Source of the DNA: AWTP1-18 sp036504515
Lineage (GTDB): Bacteria > Pseudomonadota > Gammaproteobacteria > Burkholderiales > Rhodocyclaceae
Direction of reading: 5' to 3'
Assembly: GCA_036504515.1 (NCBI GenBank)
Contig: DASXVA010000013.1
Coordinates: 1-64,000 of the forward strand
Length of the DNA stretch: 64,000 bases
The notes beneath the pieces were generated by a model. It did no database searches. It was not told where the DNA came from and was given only the letters and a program-made list of their open reading frames with translations. Both the position numbers and the translations under genes were made by a program. Of the stretch, positions 50,189 to 59,153 are shown piece after piece; within the stretch, counting starts at the first letter, position 1, and each line of letters starts with the position of its first letter.

Positions 50189-53100
50189 ATGACCTCTGTC
50201 CACGTCACATTGCATCGATTCCTTTTTTCAGTACTTTTTGTTCTTGTCGGCTTTGGTCTGCCGCTGACCGCATTGGCGACGACCTACACCATGGCACCGG
50301 GAAGCCAGCCTGTTTGTAGCAGTGGTTCTTGGACTATTAGCGGGAGTACCTACACCTGTGACGGTTCATTTTCGCTCGCAAGTGGAGACAGCATTCTCCC
50401 GGGGACAGGTATCACCATCCTTGCCAAAGCCGGGATTACCTTGAATGACAGTGTTGTCGTTGGCAGCGCATCGTCCCCAGTGAATCTACAGACCATATGG
50501 GGAGATATTTCAGGGACGAGCAGTGGCACCAAGAGTATTACTGGCACTCTTACCGCAGACAGTGGGGCGATCAATTTGAGAAATGCCACGGTAACGGGGG
50601 CCATCACCACCAACTCGACAGTTACCCTGAATGGAGGCTCTGTGACGGGCAACGTAAGTGGTGCCAATGGGGTGAGCATGACCAATGGCACTACCATTAC
50701 AGGCAATGTCACCACAAGCAACGGTTCTCTCAGTTTGAGCGGTGGTTCAGTGACTGGGAATGTCAGCGGCGCTAACGGGGTAAGTACCACCAACGGGACG
50801 ACCATCAGCGGCAACGTTACCGCGAGCAACGGCACCGTCAGCCTGAGCGGCGGGAGTGTTGGCGGGTCGGTTTACTCCAACTGCTGCGTTGTCACCACAA
50901 ACAACACCAATGTTGCCAATGGCGTGGGGAGCGGTAGTGTCAGCAGTGGCGGGAGCAGCACTGTCTCCATCACCGGCGGTACGATCTCCGGTGCGATTTA
51001 TTCCAAAGGCGGTAGCGGGATACAGATTTCAAACGCCACGGTTACCAGTGGCAGCATCACCACCAGCAATGTTCCCATTGCCATAACAAACAGCACCATC
51101 GGATCTTCAGGCAGCCAGGTCAATGTCACTTCCAACAACACCGTCACGGTTTCCAATTCGACTGTCTATGGCAGTGTGACGGCGGGGAGTTGGTCCGGCG
51201 CTCTGACCGTTGATCAGACATCCACCGTTCATGGGGTTTGTACTTCCGATACCAACTCGAATACTTCCCCGGGAAACTATAGCTATCGTTGCGATGGTGG
51301 CGTGTCTGCCACCTGCAACCCTCCATCCAACGCGCCCGGAATTGCACTGACTTGCGTCTGCGATACGTTTACGCGTTCAGCGTTGAATCCATCAACAATC
51401 TTCGGCTCCAATTGGGAAGTGTCTACCAGCGACACGACGGGTGTTATTCCCAGCATTGTCAATCAGGGTTACTTGCGCCTGACCAACAATACGTCAGCCA
51501 ACGCCAAGGCTGCGACCGTACCCGGTGTTTTCCCCGCATCAGGCAACTACATTTCCGTTGAATTCAAGCACTACGCCTATAACGGGACCAACCCCGGCGC
51601 AGATGGGATGGCCGTAACCCTTTCCGACTATTCGCAAATTGTTGTGCCCGGTGCGTTTGGGGGTTCTCTTGGCTATGCGCAAAAGAGCAATCCAGGGTCG
51701 GATTGCACAATTACCGGAGGCTGCCCCGGGTTTTCTGGGGGGTGGGTTGGCGTGGCTCTGGATGAGTATGGCAATTACTCTGCTGCAACCGAAGGGCGCA
51801 TCGGTGGTCCCAGTTCAACTGCTCAGTCAATTGGGGTTCGGGGGCCGGGAGCCGGTGCCAATGGTTATCGCTGGATGGGGGGGAACCTAGGCATCGGCAA
51901 TATTGATAACCGAAGTTCCACTACGCCGGCCCCAGGCTATATGTATCAGGTGATCGTGGATGCACGCAATGTGGCCAGCGGACAAGCCTTGATTTACGTT
52001 AACCGTGACACCACGACCAAGGACGGCTCCAACTACACGAATCTGTTTGGTGGAACCAGCGGGTTTAATGCGTATACCGAGGCGAACTACGCCCTGTCGC
52101 AAGGCTGGATTTCCAGCGTGGTACCGGATTACTGGAAAATATCCTTTACCGGTTCTACCGGGGCCAACAACAATATTCATGAAATCGGCCAGCTACGGGT
52201 CTGCGCCCAGACCGTTTACCCACCACCGGACAATGCGGGCGTAACCGCTAGCGTATTCAGTGCCATTGACGAGACCTATGTCTTCCCTGCCCAGTCGTCC
52301 CAGTGGCAGCAGTATCAAACGGGGCACATCTACACCAAGCTTGCAGGGGTTCCCTTCAAGCTCAATGTGGCGGCGATATCCAGTGCTGGCGTCAGAACCA
52401 ACTACGTGACTTCCGGTTCTAAAACTGTGACGGTCAGATTGGTGGACAACAGTGATGGCGCCTGTACTCTGGGAAGCAGTTCGCCTTCTAATGCCTGCCT
52501 GAACAAAACAACAATTGCTACTCAGAATTTGACTTTTACTTCCAGCGATAGCGGCCAGAAACAAACCTCGACATTTACAGTGGCTGCTGCCTACCGTCAG
52601 TTGGCTGTGATCGTTGGTGACAGCTCTACCAAAGCGGTTGCGATTGATGTTTTCGCGGTACGTCCTACGAGCATGACCTTGACGACTACGGCAAGCCAGA
52701 CAAGTCCGGCGAGTGGTCCACCAACATTCAAGGCAGGGACAGACAGTTTTAATCTCAGCGCCGTCATCAATGCTTCGGGTTATACCGGGACACCCAAGGT
52801 AAACAATGGCACGCTTTCGACGTCCGTGACAGCAACCGATACAGTCAATGCTTCTGGATTTGTCGGTAGCTTTTCGATCACGACGCTCTCGGCAGCGACT
52901 TCCGGTGCTTCCACTTCCACGACACCGGCGACCGCCAGTACCTACAGTGAAGCCGGGGCTGTCACTTTGAAAGGCTATTGCCCGACGGGCAGCAATACTG
53001 CGCCTTTGAGCGTGTGCTCACCGACCCCATCTTCCGATACCCTGCCCCGGGGTGTCTATGATGGCGTTGATTCAACGAGCGAATGCGCCACTCTATCCGC

Positions 53101-54457
53101 CACCCAGTGCGACACCCTGCGGACGGCTTCCTGGACTGGTGTGGACTCAGCCCTGCTTCAAGGGGATTGCATTGCAAATAGTTACAGCAATGCAAAGTCC
53201 AGTAATGGCAAGTACGGGTGCAACTTTGGCATTACCACTTCTTATACCCTGGGCCGTTTTACTCCGGATCACTTCACACTGATCACAACTTCCCTCTGCG
53301 GTGGCCTCTCGGGTTCGACCCATACTACTGGCGCCATCGCCTTGGGCAGTAGCAGTGTGACGGTCAATGATGCAAGCTGCCTGAGTGCAGGGCAGACCAT
53401 AACCATTTCCGGTGCCGGTACTAGCGGTAATCCGCTTGCCACGACCATTTCCGCCGTTAACGGAAATGTCGTTAGTCTGGTAAATGCGACCGGAACCGCG
53501 GTTACTAGTGCTGTACTGAGTGCAAGTTCCAGCGGTAGCCTGAGCTATATGGATCAGCCTTTTCGATTGGGGCTTGCCATTGAGGCTCGGAATGGACTGG
53601 ACGTGCTGACACGCAATTACACCCGTAGTCTTTCGTCTACGTATGTTGCTGAGAACCAAGCCGGGCCGGGAGTATCCCTATCTGCCCGGTTGTCCGGGAT
53701 GCCATCTGTCGCGTGCACTAACGGAAATTGTTCGGGGCAGGCCGCTACTGCCAAATTCTCTCGGCCAACGAGTCCGGCGAGTCAGGATGGTCCCTACGAC
53801 ATGCTCGATTTCGGGATCCAAGCCAGTGACATCGACAGTATTGCCATGGCAGGTCTGGACCTGAATTCAGCCTCTGCAGGTACCACGACGGTTAGTGGCG
53901 AACTTGTTGACTCATGTATTAGCGGGAGTACCTGTACAGCCAAACGCATCGGTCGTGTTAAAGAAAGATTCGGCCGCTTGGCGCTGGAAAATGTCTATGG
54001 ATCCGAACTGCTCGACATCCGCATGAAAGTGCGGGCTACTTACTGGGATGGTAGTCGTTGGACAACGCACATTGACGACAGCGTTACAACCTTGCCCGCG
54101 AATAGCTTTGCCCTGGGGAGTTACCTCCCCACTGGAACAGCGCTCAGCAGCAGTATGGGGACCACCCACTTGCCCGCTAGTAGTCTCGTGCTTAACCAAG
54201 GCGTTGCAACCTTGATTCTGACCAAGCCCAGTCCGACAGCCACAGGCAGCTTCGATGTCGTGGCTAATCTCAATGGCGCTGTCGCCAACCCTTCCAGCTG
54301 CGAACCTGTCGGTGCGACGTTCACCACATCATCATCCGCGGCCCTGCCCTGGTTGCTCGGCAACTGGTGCGGCAGCAATTTCGACAGGGCGCCCTCGGCC
54401 CGGGTTAAGGTCGGTAGTTCCAAGGCACCTTTCATCTATCTGCGAGAACGGTATTGA
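50189..54457 (+). CDS. mshQ: MshQ-like giant tip protein with beta-repeat and lectin-like regions
   Basis: A 1422-residue exported protein. Signal peptide about residues 1-30 (FVLVGFGLPLTALA). Residues about 100-370 are Ser/Thr/Gly/Asn-rich beta repeats, with a 36-residue unit repeated in tandem (SVTGNVSGANGVS near residues 150 and 186). Residues about 390-670 resemble an L-type lectin/concanavalin-like sandwich (F-x-H-Y-A-Y ... GADGMAVTLSD, then GWVGVALDEYGNY). The rest (about 680-1422) fits the DUF6701 C-terminal region of MshQ (RPTSMTLTT, FKAGTDSFNLSAV). MshQ is thought to be the large pilus-associated adhesin; carbohydrate binding is inferred. No membrane anchor at the C terminus. Confidence 0.88.
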   Translation: MTSVHVTLHRFLFSVLFVLVGFGLPLTALATTYTMAPGSQPVCSSGSWTISGSTYTCDGSFSLASGDSILPGTGITILAKAGITLNDSVVVGSASSPVNLQTIWGDISGTSSGTKSITGTLTADSGAINLRNATVTGAITTNSTVTLNGGSVTGNVSGANGVSMTNGTTITGNVTTSNGSLSLSGGSVTGNVSGANGVSTTNGTTISGNVTASNGTVSLSGGSVGGSVYSNCCVVTTNNTNVANGVGSGSVSSGGSSTVSITGGTISGAIYSKGGSGIQISNATVTSGSITTSNVPIAITNSTIGSSGSQVNVTSNNTVTVSNSTVYGSVTAGSWSGALTVDQTSTVHGVCTSDTNSNTSPGNYSYRCDGGVSATCNPPSNAPGIALTCVCDTFTRSALNPSTIFGSNWEVSTSDTTGVIPSIVNQGYLRLTNNTSANAKAATVPGVFPASGNYISVEFKHYAYNGTNPGADGMAVTLSDYSQIVVPGAFGGSLGYAQKSNPGSDCTITGGCPGFSGGWVGVALDEYGNYSAATEGRIGGPSSTAQSIGVRGPGAGANGYRWMGGNLGIGNIDNRSSTTPAPGYMYQVIVDARNVASGQALIYVNRDTTTKDGSNYTNLFGGTSGFNAYTEANYALSQGWISSVVPDYWKISFTGSTGANNNIHEIGQLRVCAQTVYPPPDNAGVTASVFSAIDETYVFPAQSSQWQQYQTGHIYTKLAGVPFKLNVAAISSAGVRTNYVTSGSKTVTVRLVDNSDGACTLGSSSPSNACLNKTTIATQNLTFTSSDSGQKQTSTFTVAAAYRQLAVIVGDSSTKAVAIDVFAVRPTSMTLTTTASQTSPASGPPTFKAGTDSFNLSAVINASGYTGTPKVNNGTLSTSVTATDTVNASGFVGSFSITTLSAATSGASTSTTPATASTYSEAGAVTLKGYCPTGSNTAPLSVCSPTPSSDTLPRGVYDGVDSTSECATLSATQCDTLRTASWTGVDSALLQGDCIANSYSNAKSSNGKYGCNFGITTSYTLGRFTPDHFTLITTSLCGGLSGSTHTTGAIALGSSSVTVNDASCLSAGQTITISGAGTSGNPLATTISAVNGNVVSLVNATGTAVTSAVLSASSSGSLSYMDQPFRLGLAIEARNGLDVLTRNYTRSLSSTYVAENQAGPGVSLSARLSGMPSVACTNGNCSGQAATAKFSRPTSPASQDGPYDMLDFGIQASDIDSIAMAGLDLNSASAGTTTVSGELVDSCISGSTCTAKRIGRVKERFGRLALENVYGSELLDIRMKVRATYWDGSRWTTHIDDSVTTLPANSFALGSYLPTGTALSSSMGTTHLPASSLVLNQGVATLILTKPSPTATGSFDVVANLNGAVANPSSCEPVGATFTTSSSAALPWLLGNWCGSNFDRAPSARVKVGSSKAPFIYLRERY
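50633..50870 (+). repeat. 108-bp tandem repeat in mshQ
   Basis: Units begin at 50633, 50741 and 50849 (GGAGGCTC / GGTGGTTC / GGCGGGAG), 108 bp apart, encoding 36 residues each (two full copies and a partial third). DNA copies have diverged at many third positions, so the repeat is conserved at protein level. Confidence 0.8.
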
Positions 54458-54631
54458 TTGAGGTGCGAAGAAAATCCAGAAGATAAAATCCCAGTGTTCC
54501 CTGCCTTATGGGTGGATGGCCCTTGCCGTCAAGGAGTCACATCAATTAACTGGGTTTCCTTTGCCTGACCGTATCATTGAGTATTTGACCTTATCGCTAT
54601 CCTCCCAGTGGGAAATTAAATAGAACCAACA
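54458..54631 (+). promoter_or_regulatory. Spacer between mshQ and mshI, likely promoter of the second half
   Basis: 174 bases without a gene, the largest gap inside the locus. AT-rich -35/-10-like combinations are present near 54555-54600, but none is close to consensus, and no sigma-54 site fits the spacing. No terminator hairpin recognised. Confidence 0.3.
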
Positions 54632-55564
54632 ATGCTGTCATTCGCCAAACGCAAACCATCAGGATGGACTGCAGTCTGTCTTTACCCGGGCCGGGTGGAT
54701 GTGGCTCGGGTGCGTTTTGGCGCGGATAAGCCTGTTCTTGAAAAGTTCGAGTCCTTCGAGCGCGGCGGGGATGATGGGGCGACCTTGAAGCGCTTAAGTC
54801 GCATCCTTGGACTGGATCACCAGTTCTGTACCACTTTGCTGCCTGCGGGCGCCTATCAGTTCCTGCAGACGGAAGCCCCGGATGTGCCAAAAGACGAAAT
54901 GCGCGAAGTCCTGCGCTGGCAAATCAAGGATATGGTGGACTTCCCTGTTGATCAGGCCACTCTGGATATGCTGGAAATCCCGATGCCGCCAAGTAGTGCG
55001 GCACGGCATATGGTCTATGTAGCCGTTAGCCGCAATGATGTTCTTACTCCGCTGATCCGCGACTTCTATGACTCCGGTGCCCGACTGGCAGCGATTGATG
55101 TGCCGGAAATGGCGCAACGTAATTTGGCGGCGTTGTGGGAAACCGGGGATAGAGGCTTGGCCTTGCTTTCTTTTGATGAAAATGGCGGCCTGCTGACGTT
55201 TACTGCCAAGGGCGAACTTTACATGGCGCGTCGGGTGGAGGTTGGCCTGCGGCAGTTGGAAGAGGCGGACGACATTCGTCGTGAACAATTGCTGGAACGG
55301 GTCGGCCTTGAATTGCAGCGGTCCCTTGATAACTTTGATCGCCAGTTCAGCTTTATTCCAGTGAACCGGCTAGCGTTGACGGCAGGACCGGTTTCCACTG
55401 TTCTCAAACAATTTCTGGGTGACTACTTGGGCATGCCTGTGGAAGTGGTCAGCCTGGATAGCGTTCTGGATATTTCGGCGGTGCCAGGATTGGAGGATCC
55501 CCATCGTCAGGCGCAATGTTTAGCAACACTTGGTGCAGCATTACGTCAGGGAGATGCTGCGTGA
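54632..55564 (+). CDS. mshI: MSHA biogenesis protein MshI (PilM-like)
   Basis: A 310-residue cytosolic actin-like protein of the PilM/GspL-N family. Typical patterns are TAVCLYPGRVDVARV near the start, MREVLRWQIKDMVDFPVDQATLDML, YVAVSRNDVLTPLIRDFYDSG, and a central RREQLLERVGLELQRSLDNFDRQF. It should dock with the inner-membrane PilN/PilO-like pair encoded next. It starts the second half of the locus after a 174-base spacer, and its stop overlaps the next gene (GTGA). Confidence 0.88.
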   Translation: MLSFAKRKPSGWTAVCLYPGRVDVARVRFGADKPVLEKFESFERGGDDGATLKRLSRILGLDHQFCTTLLPAGAYQFLQTEAPDVPKDEMREVLRWQIKDMVDFPVDQATLDMLEIPMPPSSAARHMVYVAVSRNDVLTPLIRDFYDSGARLAAIDVPEMAQRNLAALWETGDRGLALLSFDENGGLLTFTAKGELYMARRVEVGLRQLEEADDIRREQLLERVGLELQRSLDNFDRQFSFIPVNRLALTAGPVSTVLKQFLGDYLGMPVEVVSLDSVLDISAVPGLEDPHRQAQCLATLGAALRQGDAA

Positions 55565-56277
55565 GTCAGCAGATCAACCTTTACAATCCAGCGCTTGGGC
55601 CCCAACGGACACTGGTCTCCGCGCGGAATATTGCCATGGCGACAGCTGCTTCCCTGGCAATCGTGTTGGCGAGCGGCAGCATTGCCGATTACCGATTGAA
55701 AGCGCGCAAGACAGAAGCCCAACAGGCCAGCGTGCAATTGAAGGCAACTCAGGAACGTGTTCAGCAGCTTGTTCAGCAAGTGGCGAATAGCAAACCGGAT
55801 GCTGCCGTACAGGCAGAGCTGGATAAGTTGAATACGCAGGTGGAGTCCCGGGCAATGGTGCTATCCGTTTTGGACAAAGGTTTGAATGTCCCGGGCAATG
55901 GCTATGCCGAAATGTTGCGCAGTCTGGCCCGGCAAACCCTGTCTGGGCTGTGGTTGACAGATATCGGAATCGCCTCTGGCAACGGTGAGATGGAATTGAA
56001 GGGGAGAACGTTGGACCGTTCTTTGGTCGCTGAGTATTTGACGCGACTGAACAGTGAAAAGGTTTTTGCCGGGAGAAGTTTCGCCGGCTTGCGCATTGAT
56101 CAACCTGCGCAGGAAGAGGCCACACCAGGAACCGTTTCGCGGCCAGTGGGTTATTTGGAGTTTTTCTTGACTGGCAGTCAGGACAAATCGAACAATGCGG
56201 GCGCCATCGCACCACCCGCCAGCGATGAAAAGGCAGAAAAGCCGACAGCTCAGGATGTTAAGGAGAAAAAATCCTGA
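55561..56277 (+). CDS. PilN-like inner-membrane assembly protein (MshI2)
   Basis: A 238-residue bitopic protein of the PilN type. It starts with the MshI/PilN-like SQQINLYNPALGPQRTLVS, has one membrane helix (about residues 22-42), a coiled coil (about 45-105), then a small alpha/beta domain (LWLTDIGIASGNGEMELKG). The C-terminal tail is Lys-rich. It pairs with PilM-like MshI (upstream) and PilO-like MshJ (downstream) as the alignment complex. GTG start at 55561 overlaps the mshI stop by 4 bases. Confidence 0.85.
   Translation: MSQQINLYNPALGPQRTLVSARNIAMATAASLAIVLASGSIADYRLKARKTEAQQASVQLKATQERVQQLVQQVANSKPDAAVQAELDKLNTQVESRAMVLSVLDKGLNVPGNGYAEMLRSLARQTLSGLWLTDIGIASGNGEMELKGRTLDRSLVAEYLTRLNSEKVFAGRSFAGLRIDQPAQEEATPGTVSRPVGYLEFFLTGSQDKSNNAGAIAPPASDEKAEKPTAQDVKEKKS
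56261..56265 (+). promoter_or_regulatory. Shine-Dalgarno for the CTG start of mshJ
   Basis: AGGAG lies 8 bases before a CTG at 56274 that overlaps the previous stop codon (CTGA). Confidence 0.6.
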
Positions 56278-56951
56278 ACGCTCTCTGGACTCGCTACTGC
56301 CTCTGGTTCGACGCCCGCTTGCAACGGGAAAAATTCATCCTTGCTGCTGCGATGGTGGGTGGAGTCTTGATGCTTGGGTTGGGGCAATGGGTATTTCCTG
56401 CGATCACGGAGTCCGGGAAGCTTGCCGCCCAGGCGGAACGAGATAAAGCAGAGGCTGCAGGATTGAGTGCTCAAATGGCTGCACTGGAAGCCCAGGCACT
56501 GTCCCCCAATGCGGTGGCCCAGGTGACCATTGCCGGGCTGCGCCGTCGTTTCAATGAGCAGGAACCCCAGATACAGGCCATTCAGCAGTCCTTGGTCACT
56601 GCCCGGAATATGCCTGCGTTCCTGGAAAATCTGCTGGCGGGCAATAAAGGGTTGCAGCTCATCAGTTTGGAAACTTTGCCGCCGGAACCCTTGGTGAGCG
56701 CGGGAACTACTGCTGCCGATGGAGTGACAAAGCCGGTTGCCAGTAGCAGTGTCCAGCTATACAAGCATGGTGTTCGTTTGAAATTATCCGGGGGTTACCG
56801 GGAGTTGACGGCTTATCTGGCGGAGCTTGAACAAGCCCCGCAGAAGGTGCTCTGGGGCGGGATGAAGCTCACTGTCAGCACCCACCCAAGGATCGTACTT
56901 ACCCTGACGGTTTACACCCTGAGCCTTGATAAGGCATGGATGACGCTTTAA
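56274..56951 (+). CDS. mshJ: PilO-like assembly protein MshJ, probable CTG start
   Basis: A 225-residue bitopic protein. If started at TTG 56319 it would lose a segment reading W-T-R-Y-C-L-W-F-D-A-R-L-x-R-E-K-F, which matches the R-F-D-A-L-x-x-R-E-R lead-in of MshJ proteins. That segment is open back to a CTG at 56274, which overlaps the upstream stop (CTGA) and has AGGAG at good spacing; there is no ATG, GTG or TTG to serve the full protein. One membrane helix (about 24-44), then coiled coil and a small domain. Its stop overlaps the mshK ATG (TAATG). Confidence 0.75.
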   Translation: MNALWTRYCLWFDARLQREKFILAAAMVGGVLMLGLGQWVFPAITESGKLAAQAERDKAEAAGLSAQMAALEAQALSPNAVAQVTIAGLRRRFNEQEPQIQAIQQSLVTARNMPAFLENLLAGNKGLQLISLETLPPEPLVSAGTTAADGVTKPVASSSVQLYKHGVRLKLSGGYRELTAYLAELEQAPQKVLWGGMKLTVSTHPRIVLTLTVYTLSLDKAWMTL

Positions 56952-57361
56952 TGAACAGAAAGACGGTGTTTTTTTCGCTGGTGATGTTGTTGCCTGTGGT
57001 ATCCCTGGCGGCTAGTGATGCCTCATTGCCGGACCCAACACGGCCGGCCATAGCCGAGCCCAAGGTTGTTACTGGTAGTGATGGTGAGGCGCCCGCTGCG
57101 CTTGTGCTGCAATCGATCATTCTGCGCAAGGGCAAGAAATCCGGCGCAGTGATCAACGGTCAAATGGTTGAAGTGGGCCAGGAAATCTTGGGTGCCCGCC
57201 TGACCCGGGTGACGGAGACTGAAGTAACGTTAGCCAGTGAGTCTGGTAAGGAAATCCTGAGATTGACCCCGGCTGTAGAGAAGAAGCCGGTTGTTGAAAA
57301 GAACAATGCAAAACCCATGGTAAGTACAAGAAAACAGTCTGCCAATAAGGCCCTGCAATGA
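56951..57361 (+). CDS. mshK: MSHA biogenesis protein MshK (PilP-like)
   Basis: A 136-residue periplasmic protein with a signal peptide (MNRKTVFFSLVMLLPVVSLA). The mature part starts with DPTRPAIAE, then ALVLQSIILRKGKKSGAVINGQMVEVGQEI, the PilP/GspC-like homology region that links the inner-membrane complex to the secretin. The tail is Lys-rich. ATG 56951 overlaps the mshJ stop (TAATG); ATG at 56936 is an alternative. Overlaps mshL by 4 bases (ATGA). Confidence 0.85.
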   Translation: MNRKTVFFSLVMLLPVVSLAASDASLPDPTRPAIAEPKVVTGSDGEAPAALVLQSIILRKGKKSGAVINGQMVEVGQEILGARLTRVTETEVTLASESGKEILRLTPAVEKKPVVEKNNAKPMVSTRKQSANKALQ

Positions 57362-59151
57362 GCATGGCTTTTTATTGGCATCAATGCAGCAGTCTCCCTG
57401 TGCGGCTCGTAAGTGCAGGGTGCTACATTGTATTGTTGGCTGGGTGTGCAGGACAGTCGTCGGTGCAACAAGGGTTTGTTAAGGACTCGATCCAGAGTGA
57501 AATGAAACAGGCGATGGGGTCACGCCCTGCGCCGGTGGTTGCCCCTGCTAATCTTGATCTCTCATTGCTGCCGCCGCTGCAGGTTGAAGGCCCCCGGCCT
57601 TCCGCCGTTGCGGATGGCCGATTTGACTTGTCAGTACAGAACGCACCTGTGGTTCAGGTCTTCCAGGGCATCGTCAGCGGTACACAGTACAGCATGTTGT
57701 TGGGACCGGAAGTCACTGGCAACATCACGATTACCTTGCGCAATGTCACGGTGAAAGAAGCCTTGAATGCCATCCGGGAAATGTACGGATACGAGTACCG
57801 GGTACAGGGCAACCGCATCAGCATTCAACCCAATACCCTTCAGACGCGTATCTTTCAGGTGAATTATCTGGCGGGTCGTCGCCTGGGCAGCACTGACATG
57901 CGCGTGAGTTCGAGTTCTCAAGCGGGCACGACAACGGGCACAGGCACTACAGGAACCACTGGCACAACGACAGGCACTACAGGAACAACCACTGGAACCG
58001 GAACTACGAATACTACGGGCACAGGAACGAACGCTGGAGGAAACTCCGGCAGTGCCAGCGTCAGTACCCGGACAGATAGTGATTTCTGGAAAGAGATACG
58101 GGAAGCCTTGACAGCTATCGTTGGCAATGCCGATGGACGCAATATTGTGTTGAGTCCTGCTTCCGGCGTGATCGTGGTGCGCGGTTTCCCCGCCGATATT
58201 CGCAATGTGGAAACCTATTTGCGTGCAACACAGGGGGTTATCGAGCGGCAGGTGATGCTTGAGGCCAAGATCATCGAAGTTAACCTGAGTGACTCCTACC
58301 AGGCAGGTGTTAACTGGGGAGCGTTCCACTCAGGAAGCAACGGTAGTGGAAACTTTGCCATTGGCAATATCGACAGTACGACCAATCTGACCGCATTGGG
58401 TAACGCAACGAGTGCAATCAGTAATGGCAATGCCAGCATCACCACAGGGTTGGGAGGCGCCATCGCTGCCGCAAGTGGAGCAAGTGCCGGGTTCGTTGGC
58501 CTGGCTTTCCAGACATCGAATTTTGCTGCCCTACTCAACTTCCTGGAAACCCAGGGCACGGTCAATGTACTGTCCAGTCCCAGAATTGCCACTTTGAACA
58601 ACCAGAAGGCTGTGCTCAAGGTTGGTAGCGATGATTACTATGTGACGGCTGTGTCAGCGGGTTCATCAACTGTCGCTAATGGAGTGCAGTCCAACACATC
58701 CCCTAGCTACACCACCCAAGTGTTTTTCTCGGGCATCGCCCTAGATGTGACACCGCAAATTGACGATGGGGAAAATATCGTGCTCCACGTACATCCGGCG
58801 ATCAGTACCGTTTCCCAAGGCAAAACCTCGTTGCCGACGGGAGACACTACGGTGAAGCAGGTCTATCTGCCCACCAACGAGATTCGCGAAGCCGACAGTA
58901 TTGTTCGGGTACAGGATGGCCGTATCGTTGCCATTGGCGGTCTGATGAAGCAGGCCCAGAGCAGCACTTCGAATCAATTGCCGGGAACGGGTAACACGCC
59001 GGTGGTGAGTGAGGTTTTCGGCAACAAGAATCAGAAACTGGTGAAGCAGGAGCTGGTTATCCTGATCAAGCCGACGATCATTCACAATCCTACAGACTGG
59101 CAATCCGACCTGACGGCAACGCAGGAACGGCTTGAAGGTTTGGGGCGGTGA
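57358..59151 (+). CDS. mshL: MSHA outer-membrane secretin
   Basis: A 597-residue secretin subunit that forms the outer-membrane pore for the pilus. A signal peptide with lipobox (YIVLLAGC) marks a probable lipoprotein. An STN/N0-like domain follows (about 80-165; VVQVFQGIVSGTQYSMLLGP and LRNVTVKEALNAIREMYGYEY). A low-complexity Thr/Gly linker (about 190-231) separates it from the rest. The C-terminal secretin core has VNVLSSPRIATLNNQKAVLKVG and VRVQDGRIVAIGGLMK. It overlaps mshK by 4 bases and is followed by mshM. Confidence 0.92.
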   Translation: MSMAFYWHQCSSLPVRLVSAGCYIVLLAGCAGQSSVQQGFVKDSIQSEMKQAMGSRPAPVVAPANLDLSLLPPLQVEGPRPSAVADGRFDLSVQNAPVVQVFQGIVSGTQYSMLLGPEVTGNITITLRNVTVKEALNAIREMYGYEYRVQGNRISIQPNTLQTRIFQVNYLAGRRLGSTDMRVSSSSQAGTTTGTGTTGTTGTTTGTTGTTTGTGTTNTTGTGTNAGGNSGSASVSTRTDSDFWKEIREALTAIVGNADGRNIVLSPASGVIVVRGFPADIRNVETYLRATQGVIERQVMLEAKIIEVNLSDSYQAGVNWGAFHSGSNGSGNFAIGNIDSTTNLTALGNATSAISNGNASITTGLGGAIAAASGASAGFVGLAFQTSNFAALLNFLETQGTVNVLSSPRIATLNNQKAVLKVGSDDYYVTAVSAGSSTVANGVQSNTSPSYTTQVFFSGIALDVTPQIDDGENIVLHVHPAISTVSQGKTSLPTGDTTVKQVYLPTNEIREADSIVRVQDGRIVAIGGLMKQAQSSTSNQLPGTGNTPVVSEVFGNKNQKLVKQELVILIKPTIIHNPTDWQSDLTATQERLEGLGR

Positions 59152-59153
59152 CC

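Noticed and set aside
54458..54631. Sigma-54 promoter upstream of mshI (TGGCCC...TTGC-like)
   Set aside because: The GG and GC elements are not at the required 10-base spacing.
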